From an uncultured Pelagibacteraceae bacterium (GTDB lineage: Bacteria > Pseudomonadota > Alphaproteobacteria > Pelagibacterales > Pelagibacteraceae), in assembly GCA_902582875.1 (NCBI GenBank), contig CACHTV010000010.1:1-32614 (forward strand): DNA of 32,614 nucleotides. The letters are read 5' to 3'. The notes under the pieces were generated by a model that was not told the DNA's origin, did no database searches, and worked only from the letters and a program-made list of their open reading frames with translations. Positions within the stretch are counted from its first letter, which is position 1, and every line of letters starts with the position of its first letter. Position numbers and translations under genes: made by a program. Shown here in pieces: positions 15,874-23,997 of this stretch.

Positions 15874-16578
15874 GTCATAAGAGTAACTTACTAACGATAG
15901 TGCAGAAATTGTAGCAGTTTCAGTTTTTAAAATATTTTTTGAAAGAGAAAAAGAAATTGTATTTTTATTTTCTAAAATCATTTTTCTCTCATTTGGTGTG
16001 AAATCTCCTTCTGGGCCAATAAGTATCGTTTTTAAATTATCGCCTTTTATGTCTTCTTTTTTTAATCTTTCTTTGGAATTTATATCAGCAAAAAAAAGCT
16101 TACTGGTTTCGTTTAAATTATTAATAAAATCTTTAAGTTTAGTTATTTTTGATATTTCAGGTGGGCTTAATTGATTTGATTGCTCTGTAGCTTCAATAAT
16201 AATTTTATTAGCTCTTTCATGATTTAATTCTTTTACTTCGGTACGTTCAGATATAACAGGAGTAATTTTAGACACTCCTAATTCAGTAGCTTTCTGTAAA
16301 ATTATTTCCATAGGATTTTTTTTGACTAAACAGATTGCCAGTTCTATATTGGATTTTTTTAAAGACTCTTTAACTCTATTTAAAAACTTCACCTCAATTC
16401 TATCTTTCTCTAAGAAAACTATTTCACTAACCCACTCCCCATCTTTGTTAAAAAAGTTTATATGTGAACCACGTTTCAATCTCATCACATTAGCTACATA
16501 GTGTGTGTGTTCTTTTGACAATAGAGAAGTAGCGTTTTCAACTATACTATTGGGATAATATAATCTTATGTTGCCCAT
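15868..16578 (-). CDS. rsmE: 16S rRNA (uracil1498-N3)-methyltransferase RsmE
   Basis: RsmE methylates U1498 of 16S rRNA in the ribosomal decoding region, using S-adenosylmethionine. The protein is 236 residues from the ATG at 16578. It begins GNIRLYYP, close to the usual RxxRLYVP start. A TTG five codons further upstream lies inside a palindrome and is not needed. The SPOUT-fold signatures are present: LIGPEGDFTPNE, then a C-terminal LSKNILKTETATI that forms part of the knot. N-terminal HYVANVMRLKRG is the PUA-like part. It converges with the Sco gene with a six-base overlap. Confidence 0.93.
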   Translation of the reverse strand: MGNIRLYYPNSIVENATSLLSKEHTHYVANVMRLKRGSHINFFNKDGEWVSEIVFLEKDRIEVKFLNRVKESLKKSNIELAICLVKKNPMEIILQKATELGVSKITPVISERTEVKELNHERANKIIIEATEQSNQLSPPEISKITKLKDFINNLNETSKLFFADINSKERLKKEDIKGDNLKTILIGPEGDFTPNERKMILENKNTISFSLSKNILKTETATISALSLVSYSYDL

Positions 16579-16579
16579 A

Positions 16580-16595
16580 TATTGTATATACAATA
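16580..16595. promoter_or_regulatory. 16-bp perfect palindrome between rsmE and the CDGSH gene
   Basis: TATTGTATATACAATA is its own reverse complement over 16 bases. It sits one base before the rsmE ATG and 39 bases before the CDGSH start, where it overlaps a candidate -35 of the rightward promoter. Its form fits an operator for a dimeric repressor, or it may be chance in AT-rich DNA. Confidence 0.4.
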
Positions 16596-16610
16596 AAAAC
16601 AGTTTTTAAT
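16582..16610 (+). promoter_or_regulatory. Candidate promoter of the CDGSH-pirin gene string
   Basis: TTGTAT (16582-16587) and TTTAAT (16605-16610) are separated by 17 bases, the ideal spacing. Transcription would start near 16617. A Shine-Dalgarno-like AAAGGGG (16623-16629) then stands five bases before the ATG at 16635. The -35 lies within the 16-bp palindrome. Confidence 0.4.
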
Positions 16611-16634
16611 TAATTATAAAAGAAAGGGGTAGTA

Positions 16635-16874
16635 ATGCAAAAAGGAGAGAGGGCTGGTGACGCTCCTATTGGAGTAGATGTTGTTGAAGGTAAATCTTAT
16701 TATTGGTGTAGTTGTGGAAAAAGTTCTAAACAACCATTTTGTGATGGATCACATAATGGGTCAAAATTTGGACCTAAGACTTATAAAGCTGAGCAAACAA
16801 AAAAAGTTTTCTTTTGCACTTGTAAGCAAACCGATGATCCTCCTTTATGCGACGGCTCTCACAACAAAAAATGA
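16635..16874 (+). CDS. Dual CDGSH iron-sulfur domain protein
   Basis: This 79-residue protein is made almost wholly of two CDGSH-type domains, each binding a 2Fe-2S cluster with three Cys and one His. The ligands are C25, C27, C36 and H40 (CSC and FCDGSH), then C61, C63, C72 and H76 (CTC and LCDGSH). It has no membrane helix, so it should be soluble, like the bacterial and mitochondrial-matrix dual-domain (CISD3-type) proteins thought to act in redox sensing or cluster transfer. A good Shine-Dalgarno precedes it. Its stop overlaps the start of the dehalogenase gene (ATGA), making it the first gene of a coupled five-gene run. Confidence 0.93.
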   Translation: MQKGERAGDAPIGVDVVEGKSYYWCSCGKSSKQPFCDGSHNGSKFGPKTYKAEQTKKVFFCTCKQTDDPPLCDGSHNKK

Positions 16875-17530
16875 AAACTAAATCTATAATTTTTGATGCT
16901 TATGGAACACTTTTCGATGTGAATTCTGCTGCTGAAAAATGCAAGGATAAGATCGGAGATAGGTGGGAAGGCTTCGCTAACTTCTGGCGAACAACTCAGC
17001 TAGAATATACCTGGCTAAGGAGTTTAATGGAAAGACATAAAGATTTTTGGCAAGTTACTGAGGAAAGTTTAGATAAATCAATGAAAGTTTTTGGGATCGA
17101 TATGAGCATGAAAAATGATCTATTAAATCTTTATAAAATTTTATCTCCATATCCTGAAGTTAAAGGAGTTTTAGAAAATTTAAAACAGAAAAACTTTAAA
17201 CTCGCTATACTTTCTAATGGTACCCCGGCTCTTTTAGAGGAATTAGTTAATAGCAATCATTTGAAGGAACTTTTTGATGATCTTTTCTCAATTGAGTCAG
17301 TTAAGGTTTATAAACCTCACTCAAAAGTTTATAGTTTACCATTACAAAAATATAAAATTAAACCAGAAGAAGTGACATTTTTAAGTGCAAATACATGGGA
17401 TGTGTCAGGAGCTGGAAACTATGGCTATAACTCTGTTTGGGTAAATAGAAATAATGCCATTTTTGATAATTTAGACTTTAAACCTAAAAAAGAAATAAAC
17501 AATTTATCGCAGTTACTAGATTTAATTTAA
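16871..17530 (+). CDS. (S)-2-haloacid dehalogenase-like HAD hydrolase (type II)
   Basis: This is a HAD-superfamily hydrolase of 219 residues counted from the ATG that overlaps the CDGSH stop. An earlier in-frame codon would place eight extra residues inside the upstream gene. Catalytic residues are D9 (FDAYGTLFD, the nucleophile), S115 and N116 (LSNGT), K148 (YKPH) and D177 (SANTWDVSGAG). The FDAYGTLFD start and the SANxWDVxGA motif are those of type II 2-haloacid dehalogenases, which release halide from L-2-haloacids. Substrate cannot be read from sequence and other phosphatase-like activities are possible. Confidence 0.88.
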   Translation: MKTKSIIFDAYGTLFDVNSAAEKCKDKIGDRWEGFANFWRTTQLEYTWLRSLMERHKDFWQVTEESLDKSMKVFGIDMSMKNDLLNLYKILSPYPEVKGVLENLKQKNFKLAILSNGTPALLEELVNSNHLKELFDDLFSIESVKVYKPHSKVYSLPLQKYKIKPEEVTFLSANTWDVSGAGNYGYNSVWVNRNNAIFDNLDFKPKKEINNLSQLLDLI

Positions 17531-17545
17531 AAGTTATTATTTATT

Positions 17546-18388
17546 ATGTCTCTAATTGAAGTTAAAAAAATCGTTAAAGCTCTTAACGCTTCTGATGGAG
17601 CTGGAGTTAAATTAAAAAGAAGCATCGGGATACCAGAAGCAGATTATATAGATCCATTTTTAATGCTCGATGAATTTGGGTCTGAAAATAAAGACGATTA
17701 TATAGGAGGGTTTCCTCCTCATCCTCATAGAGGAATAGAAACTGTAACTTATATGTTGCAGGGTGAATTCGAACATGAGGACAGCACAGGATCAAAAGGA
17801 AAAATGGCACCAGGAGACATTCAGTGGATGAAAACTGGAAGAGGTATAATTCATTCGGAAATGCCTGCGATGACAGGAGGTAGACTATTAGGTTTCCAGC
17901 TCTGGATTAACATGCCAGCAAAATTAAAAAAAAATAAACCTGAGTATCTTTATATAAAAGGTAGTCAACTTGGCGTTCACAAAGATAGAGAAAAAATTGT
18001 AAAAGTTATAGCAGGAAAATATGAGAAAGCAGAAGGTCCTCAAACAAATCATAATGTAGAACCAATTTATTTTCATATTGTTCTAAATGAGAAAAAAGAA
18101 TTTAAATGTGAAGTGCCAGAGGGACATAATTCTTTTATTTATTTGCTAAAAGGTGAATTAAAAATTGGAGAAAAGAAACATGATAAAACTAATAATTCTA
18201 ATTTAATTTTACTTAAAAGAGGTAATAAACTTACTGTAAAGGCAAACAAAAAAACTGAATTTCTTTTTATTGCAGGTAAGCCAATTGGTGAACCAATCGC
18301 TAGAGGTGGTCCATTTGTCATGAATACAAAAGCAGAAATACTTGAGGCTATTCAAGACTACAACAATGGAACATTTGCTAAATATTAA
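17546..18388 (+). CDS. Pirin family protein
   Basis: This is a 280-residue two-domain cupin protein. The N-terminal cupin has the pirin metal site: H59 and H61 (PPHPHRG), and H103 and E105 (IIHSEMP), with the signature ETVTYMLQGEFEHEDS between them. Known pirins bind iron and act as quercetin dioxygenases or redox-dependent regulatory partners. The role here cannot be decided from sequence. It lies 15 bases after the dehalogenase gene and 23 bases before the quinone oxidoreductase gene. The neighbourhood suggests oxidative or xenobiotic stress. Confidence 0.92.
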   Translation: MSLIEVKKIVKALNASDGAGVKLKRSIGIPEADYIDPFLMLDEFGSENKDDYIGGFPPHPHRGIETVTYMLQGEFEHEDSTGSKGKMAPGDIQWMKTGRGIIHSEMPAMTGGRLLGFQLWINMPAKLKKNKPEYLYIKGSQLGVHKDREKIVKVIAGKYEKAEGPQTNHNVEPIYFHIVLNEKKEFKCEVPEGHNSFIYLLKGELKIGEKKHDKTNNSNLILLKRGNKLTVKANKKTEFLFIAGKPIGEPIARGGPFVMNTKAEILEAIQDYNNGTFAKY

Positions 18389-18411
18389 AAGTTCAAGTAC
18401 GTTTCTTTAAA

Positions 18412-19386
18412 ATGGCTAAATCGATAATTATAAAAAAAAATGGTGGGCCTGAAGTTTTAGAGCTTAATGATGTCGAAGTAAAATCTCCTGGACCAGATGA
18501 GCTAAAAGTTACTAATCTTGCTATAGGGTTAAATTATATAGACACCTATCATAGATCAGGCTTATATCCTTTGCCTCTACCTAGTGGTATTGGACTAGAA
18601 GCTGCTGGAAAAGTAGATGAAATAGGTTCAAATATTACAGAGTTTAGTAAAGGAGATAATATTGCTTACGCTTCTATGCCCATAGGAGCATACTCTCAAC
18701 AAAGAATAATACCTGCAAAAATTGCAGTAAAAGTTCCTGAAGGGATTTCACATAAATTGGCAGCAACTTTAATGACGAAAGGTTTAACAACTAACTATTT
18801 ATTAACCAAAACTTATAAACTAAAACCTAATGAAACTATTCTATTTCATGCTGCAGCTGGTGGAGTAGGACAAATATTTGCTCAGTGGGCTAAAAGCATT
18901 GGTGCGAAAGTTATAGGGACTGTTGGTTCAAACGAAAAAATTGAAATTGCTAAAGCTAATGGATACGAGAATGTAATCAACTATTCAAAAGATGATTTTA
19001 CAAAAGAGGTTATGAAATTAACAAATAATAATGGGGTTTCTGCAGTTTTTGACGGAGTTGGAAAAGATACATTTAAAGGATCAATTGCATGCTTAAAACC
19101 AAGAGGTATGATGGTAAGCTTTGGAAATGCTTCTGGACCTTTAGATCTTTTAAACGTTCCCAAAGATATTCAATCTAAAAGTCTTTTCTTAACAAGACCC
19201 ACCATAGGACATTATTTTACAAACAGAAATGAAATTCAAAAAGGTGCTGACGAAATTTTTGAAAAAATCAAATTTGGAATGATAAAAGTAAAAATATTTA
19301 AAGAATATAAATTAGAAGAGGCAAAACAAGCTCATCAAGATTTAGAGTCTAGAAAATTAACAGGTCCTGCTATATTAATTCCCTAA
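18412..19386 (+). CDS. NADPH:quinone oxidoreductase (zinc-free MDR family)
   Basis: This is a 324-residue medium-chain dehydrogenase/reductase. The N-terminal GroES-like domain carries NYIDTYHRSGLYP, typical of the QOR (zeta-crystallin) branch, and lacks the zinc cysteines of alcohol dehydrogenases. The Rossmann domain has AAGGVG (148-153), which binds NADPH. Such enzymes reduce quinones or other electrophilic carbonyls. Its stop shares a base with the start of the DUF1289 gene (TAATG). Confidence 0.92.
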   Translation: MAKSIIIKKNGGPEVLELNDVEVKSPGPDELKVTNLAIGLNYIDTYHRSGLYPLPLPSGIGLEAAGKVDEIGSNITEFSKGDNIAYASMPIGAYSQQRIIPAKIAVKVPEGISHKLAATLMTKGLTTNYLLTKTYKLKPNETILFHAAAGGVGQIFAQWAKSIGAKVIGTVGSNEKIEIAKANGYENVINYSKDDFTKEVMKLTNNNGVSAVFDGVGKDTFKGSIACLKPRGMMVSFGNASGPLDLLNVPKDIQSKSLFLTRPTIGHYFTNRNEIQKGADEIFEKIKFGMIKVKIFKEYKLEEAKQAHQDLESRKLTGPAILIP

Positions 19387-19649
19387 TGGAAAATAAATTA
19401 ATATCTCCCTGTATAAGTATTTGTAAAACTGATCCAATAACTGGTTATTGTTATGGCTGTGCAAGAACTAATGATGAAAAAAAAGTATGGAAAAATGAAA
19501 ATACGACAAAAGAATGGAAAATCAAAAATTTAGATGAAATAACTTCTAGAATGAAAGGTTGGCAATTAAAAACTTTTAAAGAGTCTTATAAATATAAGCT
19601 GAGTAACGGCATATCTTTATTTAAAAAAAAACTTCAAGAGACTAATTAA
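19386..19649 (+). CDS. DUF1289 small cysteine-rich protein
   Basis: This 87-residue protein has four cysteines near its N terminus (C9, C13, C22 and C25) in the pattern SPCISICKxD...GYCYGCART of the DUF1289 family. These probably bind a metal or iron-sulfur cluster. The rest is basic and helical. The family has no settled function. It is translationally coupled to the quinone oxidoreductase and ends the plus-strand redox string, two bases from the end of a convergent membrane-protein gene. Confidence 0.88.
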   Translation: MENKLISPCISICKTDPITGYCYGCARTNDEKKVWKNENTTKEWKIKNLDEITSRMKGWQLKTFKESYKYKLSNGISLFKKKLQETN

Positions 19650-19660
19650 ATTATAAGTCT
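19639..19660. terminator. Short inverted repeat at DUF1289/DUF2721 convergent ends
   Basis: AGACT (19639-19643) and AGTCT (19656-19660) pair across the two stop codons, with a partly pairable AT-rich interior. It is a weak candidate for a bidirectional terminator, supported mainly by its position. Confidence 0.25.
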
Positions 19661-20061
19661 TTCTTCATAGAATCCATATCGCTTAAATGAAATTTTAAAG
19701 CCTGATTTGAAAGCCTTATTTCTTGCAAAAATAAGAAAATAGAAATTATCATACAAACACAACATGCTGCAAAATTTAAACGAGCTACTTGTAGGGTATT
19801 AACATAAAGCATTAAAACAGTTGTCATATTAAAAAGAAATCCAAATGCACCGAAACCCATCACATATTTAAGTAAGTTTGCTCTTTTGTTTAAAACATGT
19901 AATTGATTTTCCCATTCTGGAGGTACTTTTTTTTCAAATGTGTACTGATCATGTATCTGTCTAATAAGAGCGCTTAAAGTATGAAATCTATTACTATACA
20001 TAGTCATCATTAGAGGTATAGCTGGAAACATTAAGGCTGCAACTGTGTAGTCTATATCCAT
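19651..20061 (-). CDS. DUF2721 membrane protein
   Basis: This 136-residue inner membrane protein has about three helices: an N-terminal one (about residues 7-22) and two near the middle and end. Between them lie NRFHTLSALIRQIHDQY and a conserved-looking LNKRANLLKYVMGF. The AALMFPAIPLMM...NRxxTLSALIR pattern is that of the DUF2721 family, whose function is unknown. It is a single minus-strand gene between two plus-strand runs, divergent from ubiA across 54 bases. The gap contains a 13-base AATCA-AAT-TGATT inverted repeat (20066-20078) that may be chance. Confidence 0.85.
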   Translation of the reverse strand: MDIDYTVAALMFPAIPLMMTMYSNRFHTLSALIRQIHDQYTFEKKVPPEWENQLHVLNKRANLLKYVMGFGAFGFLFNMTTVLMLYVNTLQVARLNFAACCVCMIISIFLFLQEIRLSNQALKFHLSDMDSMKKDL

Positions 20062-20115
20062 ATCGAATCAAATTGATTATGTAGATAGTGTTTGATATTT
20101 ACAAGTCATATTTTC

Positions 20116-20976
20116 ATGGAACATTTAAAAATATTTATTGATTTAACCAGATTAAATAAACCGATCGGTTTTATGCTGTTATTCTGGCCTTGTTCTTGGG
20201 GTTTAGCTTATGCTTATAATTTAAATCAAGATTTTTATATTTTTTTATATTACTTACTTCTTTTCTTTTTGGGATCAGTGTTAATGCGAAGTGCTGGATG
20301 TATATTTAATGATATTGTCGATAAAGATCTTGATAAAAAAGTTGAAAGAACAAAACTAAGACCTATTGCTGCTGGAAAAATATCTGTAAAAAAATCTTTT
20401 TTTTATATTATCAGCTTGTGTTTTGCTGCATTTTTAATTTTAATTCAATTTAATTTATTAACAATTATTCTAGGACTTGGATCAATGTTTTTAGCTTTTT
20501 CTTATCCATTCATGAAAAGAATGACTTACTGGCCTCAATTATTTTTAGGGTTAACTTTTAACTGGGGAGCAGTTATGGCTTGGGCGGCTATAAATAATAA
20601 TATTTCTAACGAAATTATTGCACTTTATGCATCAGCCATATTTTGGACATTGGGCTATGACACGATTTATGGAGTTCAAGATATGAAAGATGACGAAATT
20701 ATAGGAATTAAATCAACATCAGTTAAATTTAAAGAAAGTATAAAATTGTTTGTAAGCTCTAGTTATTTGTTAACATTAATTATTCTAGGATATTTATTTA
20801 ATCAAAAATTTGGGATAAATATTTTTACACTTTTTTTTGTACTATTTTCATTAAGTTTAATTTTTCAACTAATAAAATTTGATAAAAATAATCCAGAAAG
20901 TTGCTTATCTGCATTCAAGACTAATAATATTTCAGGCTTACTTTTATTTTTAGGGATATTGTCACAAAGTTTATAA
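20116..20976 (+). CDS. ubiA: 4-hydroxybenzoate polyprenyltransferase UbiA
   Basis: UbiA attaches the polyprenyl tail to 4-hydroxybenzoate, the first membrane step of ubiquinone synthesis. The protein is 286 residues from the ATG at 20116; an in-frame TTG eight codons earlier is less likely. It has about eight to nine membrane helices. The two Mg-diphosphate motifs are N65-D66-x-x-D69-x-x-x-D73 (NDIVDKDLD) and D189-x-x-D192-D193 (QDMKDD), the latter after GYDTIYG. LNKPIG near the N terminus is also typical. It ends one base before msbA, so quinone and lipopolysaccharide genes probably share a transcript. Confidence 0.94.
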   Translation: MEHLKIFIDLTRLNKPIGFMLLFWPCSWGLAYAYNLNQDFYIFLYYLLLFFLGSVLMRSAGCIFNDIVDKDLDKKVERTKLRPIAAGKISVKKSFFYIISLCFAAFLILIQFNLLTIILGLGSMFLAFSYPFMKRMTYWPQLFLGLTFNWGAVMAWAAINNNISNEIIALYASAIFWTLGYDTIYGVQDMKDDEIIGIKSTSVKFKESIKLFVSSSYLLTLIILGYLFNQKFGINIFTLFFVLFSLSLIFQLIKFDKNNPESCLSAFKTNNISGLLLFLGILSQSL

Positions 20977-20977
20977 A

Positions 20978-22720
20978 ATGAATTTTAAAGAATTAATAGT
21001 TATACTCAAAAGACTATACAAAGAATATATTAGAAATCATCTTAAAAAAATTTTCTTAGCATTAATTCTATCCATTTTAGTGGCATCTAGCACTTCAAGT
21101 ATTGCTTGGCTTTTAGATCCTGCTGTAAAAAAGATTTTTGTAGAACAAGATAGAACACTCGCTTGGTTAATTCCTTTGGGAATTATTTTTGCATTCAGCA
21201 CAAAAGGTCTAACTCTATATCTGGCTAGAATAATCATCATAAGAGTTTCCCAAGAAATTTGTGGTGAAATACAAAAAAAAGTTTCTTCAAATATATTATT
21301 CTCAGATATTAAAACTCTCGATAATCGTCATTCTGGTAAATACATTTCTAATATTATGTTTGACTCTCATCAAGTTCAACAACTTGTTGGTGTCGGTGTT
21401 TTAAATTTAATGAAAGATAGTTTTTCTGTAATAGCTTTGGTTTCTCTTATGTTTTACCAAAACTGGAAATTAGCGTTATTTGCTCTTTTAATGATACCTT
21501 TAGCGGGTGGTTTAGCAAAGAGTTTAGGTAAAAGAGTTGGCAAGGTTGTAACTCAAGCAGGAGAAATTTCAGGAAAATTAGCATCGATTTTATCTGAAAT
21601 ATTTAAAGGTTCGAAGATGATTAGAATTTATCAAAAAGAAGAAATTGAGAATAAAAAAACTAATCAAGTAATCGACGATTTAATTGAAAAGAATATAAAA
21701 TATAATAGCGTTTTAATAAGAGCTACTCCAATTATGGAAGCATTAACAGGAATAATGATTGCAGGTTTTATTTTTTTTTCTGGGAAATTAATTGCTTCCG
21801 GAGAACTAGAAGTAAATAATTTTTTCTCATTTTTAGCTGCTATGATGTTAGCTTATCAGCCTATTAGATCCCTAGCTACAATTCATATAGTAGCTTATCA
21901 GGGTGGAGCAGCATTTAAAAGAATTTCAAATATTATAGATAAGAAAATAGAAATTCAAAATGAACCTAGCCTTCCAAATCTTATGATTAATAATTGTGAT
22001 ATCATTTATAAAGAAATAAATTTCAAATACGACACAACAAACGAAAAAGCTATAAGAAACCTTAGTTTAGAAATAAAAGGCGGAACAATGACTGCATTAG
22101 TTGGGCATAGTGGTGCAGGTAAAAGCACAATCATTAATTTATTACCTAGATTTTATGATCCCCAAGAAGGCTCTATCAGCATAGATAACCAAAAAATAAA
22201 TGAGATAAATTTAAATTCCCTAAGAAAAAACATTTCTTTAGTAAGTCAAGACGTGATTTTATTTGATGATACTATAAAAAATAATATTTCTTATGCAAAC
22301 CCAGGCGCCTCTAATGAGAACATAGAAGAGGCGTGTAAAAATGCTGCTGCTATTGAATTTATTGAAAAATTACCAAAAAAATTTGATACAATGGTTGGAG
22401 AGAATGGAGTTAGGCTCTCAGGAGGTCAAAAACAAAGGATTTCAATAGCTAGAGCAATTTTAAAAAGATCTCCAATTATATTATTGGATGAAGCTACTTC
22501 ATCGCTAGACGCAGACTCTGAAGAAATAGTTCAAAAGGCAATTAATAATTTAACAAAAAATAAAACTACTATAGTCATAGCACATAGGCTCTCTACAATT
22601 CATAATGCTGACAAGGTATTTGTTCTTAAAAATGGCGGGATCGTTAACTCAGGCACTCATGATTTTCTAATAAAAAATTGTAAAGAGTATAAGTCATTAT
22701 ATGAAAAACAATTAAAGTAA
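20978..22720 (+). CDS. msbA: Lipid A export ABC transporter MsbA-like
   Basis: This 580-residue half-transporter has an N-terminal six-helix exporter domain (to about residue 320) and a C-terminal ATPase. The ATPase motifs are complete: Walker A GHSGAGKS (376-383), signature LSGGQ (480-484), Walker B ILLDE (D504, catalytic E505) and the switch His H536 (AHRLST). The family exports many substrates. The assignment as the lipid A-core flippase comes from its position directly before waaA, lpxK and lpxL. It acts as a homodimer in the inner membrane. Confidence 0.9.
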   Translation: MNFKELIVILKRLYKEYIRNHLKKIFLALILSILVASSTSSIAWLLDPAVKKIFVEQDRTLAWLIPLGIIFAFSTKGLTLYLARIIIIRVSQEICGEIQKKVSSNILFSDIKTLDNRHSGKYISNIMFDSHQVQQLVGVGVLNLMKDSFSVIALVSLMFYQNWKLALFALLMIPLAGGLAKSLGKRVGKVVTQAGEISGKLASILSEIFKGSKMIRIYQKEEIENKKTNQVIDDLIEKNIKYNSVLIRATPIMEALTGIMIAGFIFFSGKLIASGELEVNNFFSFLAAMMLAYQPIRSLATIHIVAYQGGAAFKRISNIIDKKIEIQNEPSLPNLMINNCDIIYKEINFKYDTTNEKAIRNLSLEIKGGTMTALVGHSGAGKSTIINLLPRFYDPQEGSISIDNQKINEINLNSLRKNISLVSQDVILFDDTIKNNISYANPGASNENIEEACKNAAAIEFIEKLPKKFDTMVGENGVRLSGGQKQRISIARAILKRSPIILLDEATSSLDADSEEIVQKAINNLTKNKTTIVIAHRLSTIHNADKVFVLKNGGIVNSGTHDFLIKNCKEYKSLYEKQLK

Positions 22721-22725
22721 GACTA

Positions 22726-23997
22726 ATGATCTTTATCTATAGATTTTTCACTACTTTTATTTATCCAATTCTTATAATTTTAATTTACTCTAGAAAATTG
22801 TTAAAAAAAGAAGACCCTAATAGATATAAAGAAAAAATATTCCCTTCTAATTTTTTTCCTAATAAAGATTATAATAAAAAACTTATTTGGTTCCATGCTG
22901 CAAGTATAGGAGAAGTACAAAGCATATTTCCACTAATTCAGAAATTAAATAAAGAAAAAAAAAATATAGAATTTTTAATTACAACAGTAACTTTAAGTGC
23001 AGGAAATATTGTCAAAAAAAAGTTCAATAAATATGAAAATATTAAACATAGATATTTTCCGCTTGATATAAACTTTTTGACAAGAAATTTTTTAGATAAA
23101 TGGAAACCTAACTTAGTAATATTCGTAGACTCAGAAATATGGCCAAATCTTATTTTTGAAATTAAAAATAAAAAAATTCCTATAACTTTATTAAATGGAA
23201 GAATAACAAAAAAAACATTTGAAAAATGGATGTTAGTATCAAAATTTGCAAAAGAAATTTTTAATAGTTTTGATTTGTGTTTAGCCGCAAGTAAAGAGTC
23301 AGAAGAAAATCTAAAAAAACTAAATGTAAAAAACTTAAAGTATATTGGAAATATAAAATTCTCCGGGAAAATAGAAAAAAATGATTTAATGGATAAAAAT
23401 CTTGATTTTCTAAAAAAGAAAACATTTTGGTGTGCAGCCAGCACACATAGAGGAGAAGAAATTATTTGTTTAAAAACTCATCTTAATTTAAAAAAAATTT
23501 ATAAAGATTTAATCACAATCGTAATACCGAGGCATATAAATAGATCAGCCGAAATTAATCAATTATGTAAGAAGTATGAACTATCATCACAAGTCTTAAG
23601 TGATAAAGACACAATACAAGATAAGAAAGAGATTATAATTATCAACTCATTTGGTGCACTATCTAAATTTTATAATTATTCTAAAAGTGTTTTTATAGGT
23701 AAGTCTATGATAAAAACATTAGAGAAAGTTGGAGGACAAAACCCTATTGAAGCGGCTAAGCTAGGATGTAAAATATACCATGGTCCATATGTTTATAATT
23801 TTAAAGAAATTTATAACTTTCTAAAATCATATGAAATTTCTGAAGAAATCTATAGCGACAAAGAGCTTTACGAAAAGCTAATGGTTGACCTAAAAGATTC
23901 AAAAAATGATCAAAATAAAATAACTAGTAGTATTAATGATATAGGGTTAAAAATATTAAATAATACTACTCAAGAGATAAGTAAATTTATAATTTAA
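22726..23997 (+). CDS. waaA: Kdo (3-deoxy-D-manno-octulosonic acid) transferase
   Basis: WaaA adds Kdo sugars to the lipid A precursor at the inner membrane. Its 423 residues match the family. An N-terminal helix (about 5-22) anchors the protein. The WFHAASIGEVQS motif contains the catalytic base E63, and FLITTVTLSAG and DSEIWPN are further conserved segments. A GxNPIEAAKLGC-like stretch (GGQNPIEAAKLGC) is the sugar-nucleotide part. It sits five bases after msbA and shares the base pair of its stop with the lpxK start. Whether it adds one or two Kdo residues cannot be told. Confidence 0.93.
   Translation: MIFIYRFFTTFIYPILIILIYSRKLLKKEDPNRYKEKIFPSNFFPNKDYNKKLIWFHAASIGEVQSIFPLIQKLNKEKKNIEFLITTVTLSAGNIVKKKFNKYENIKHRYFPLDINFLTRNFLDKWKPNLVIFVDSEIWPNLIFEIKNKKIPITLLNGRITKKTFEKWMLVSKFAKEIFNSFDLCLAASKESEENLKKLNVKNLKYIGNIKFSGKIEKNDLMDKNLDFLKKKTFWCAASTHRGEEIICLKTHLNLKKIYKDLITIVIPRHINRSAEINQLCKKYELSSQVLSDKDTIQDKKEIIIINSFGALSKFYNYSKSVFIGKSMIKTLEKVGGQNPIEAAKLGCKIYHGPYVYNFKEIYNFLKSYEISEEIYSDKELYEKLMVDLKDSKNDQNKITSSINDIGLKILNNTTQEISKFII

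Noticed and set aside
16847-16870. Earlier in-frame start for the haloacid dehalogenase
   Set aside because: It lies inside the CDGSH coding sequence. The ATG at 16871 overlaps the upstream stop in the usual ATGA way and places the nucleophile D9 where the family has it.
20066-20078. AATCA-AAT-TGATT inverted repeat between DUF2721 and ubiA as an operator
   Set aside because: Five-base AT-rich arms are common by chance at this base composition and no promoter of quality overlaps it.
20092-20115. TTG start adding eight residues to UbiA
   Set aside because: The ATG at 20116 gives the normal family N terminus, and no ribosome-binding site favours the TTG.
22938-23444. A 168-codon open frame on the minus strand opposite waaA
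   Set aside because: It lies wholly inside a well-recognised Kdo transferase gene. Its translation is a low-complexity Phe/Ser/Leu/Lys mix, the typical mirror of Lys/Asn-rich AT-rich coding sequence.
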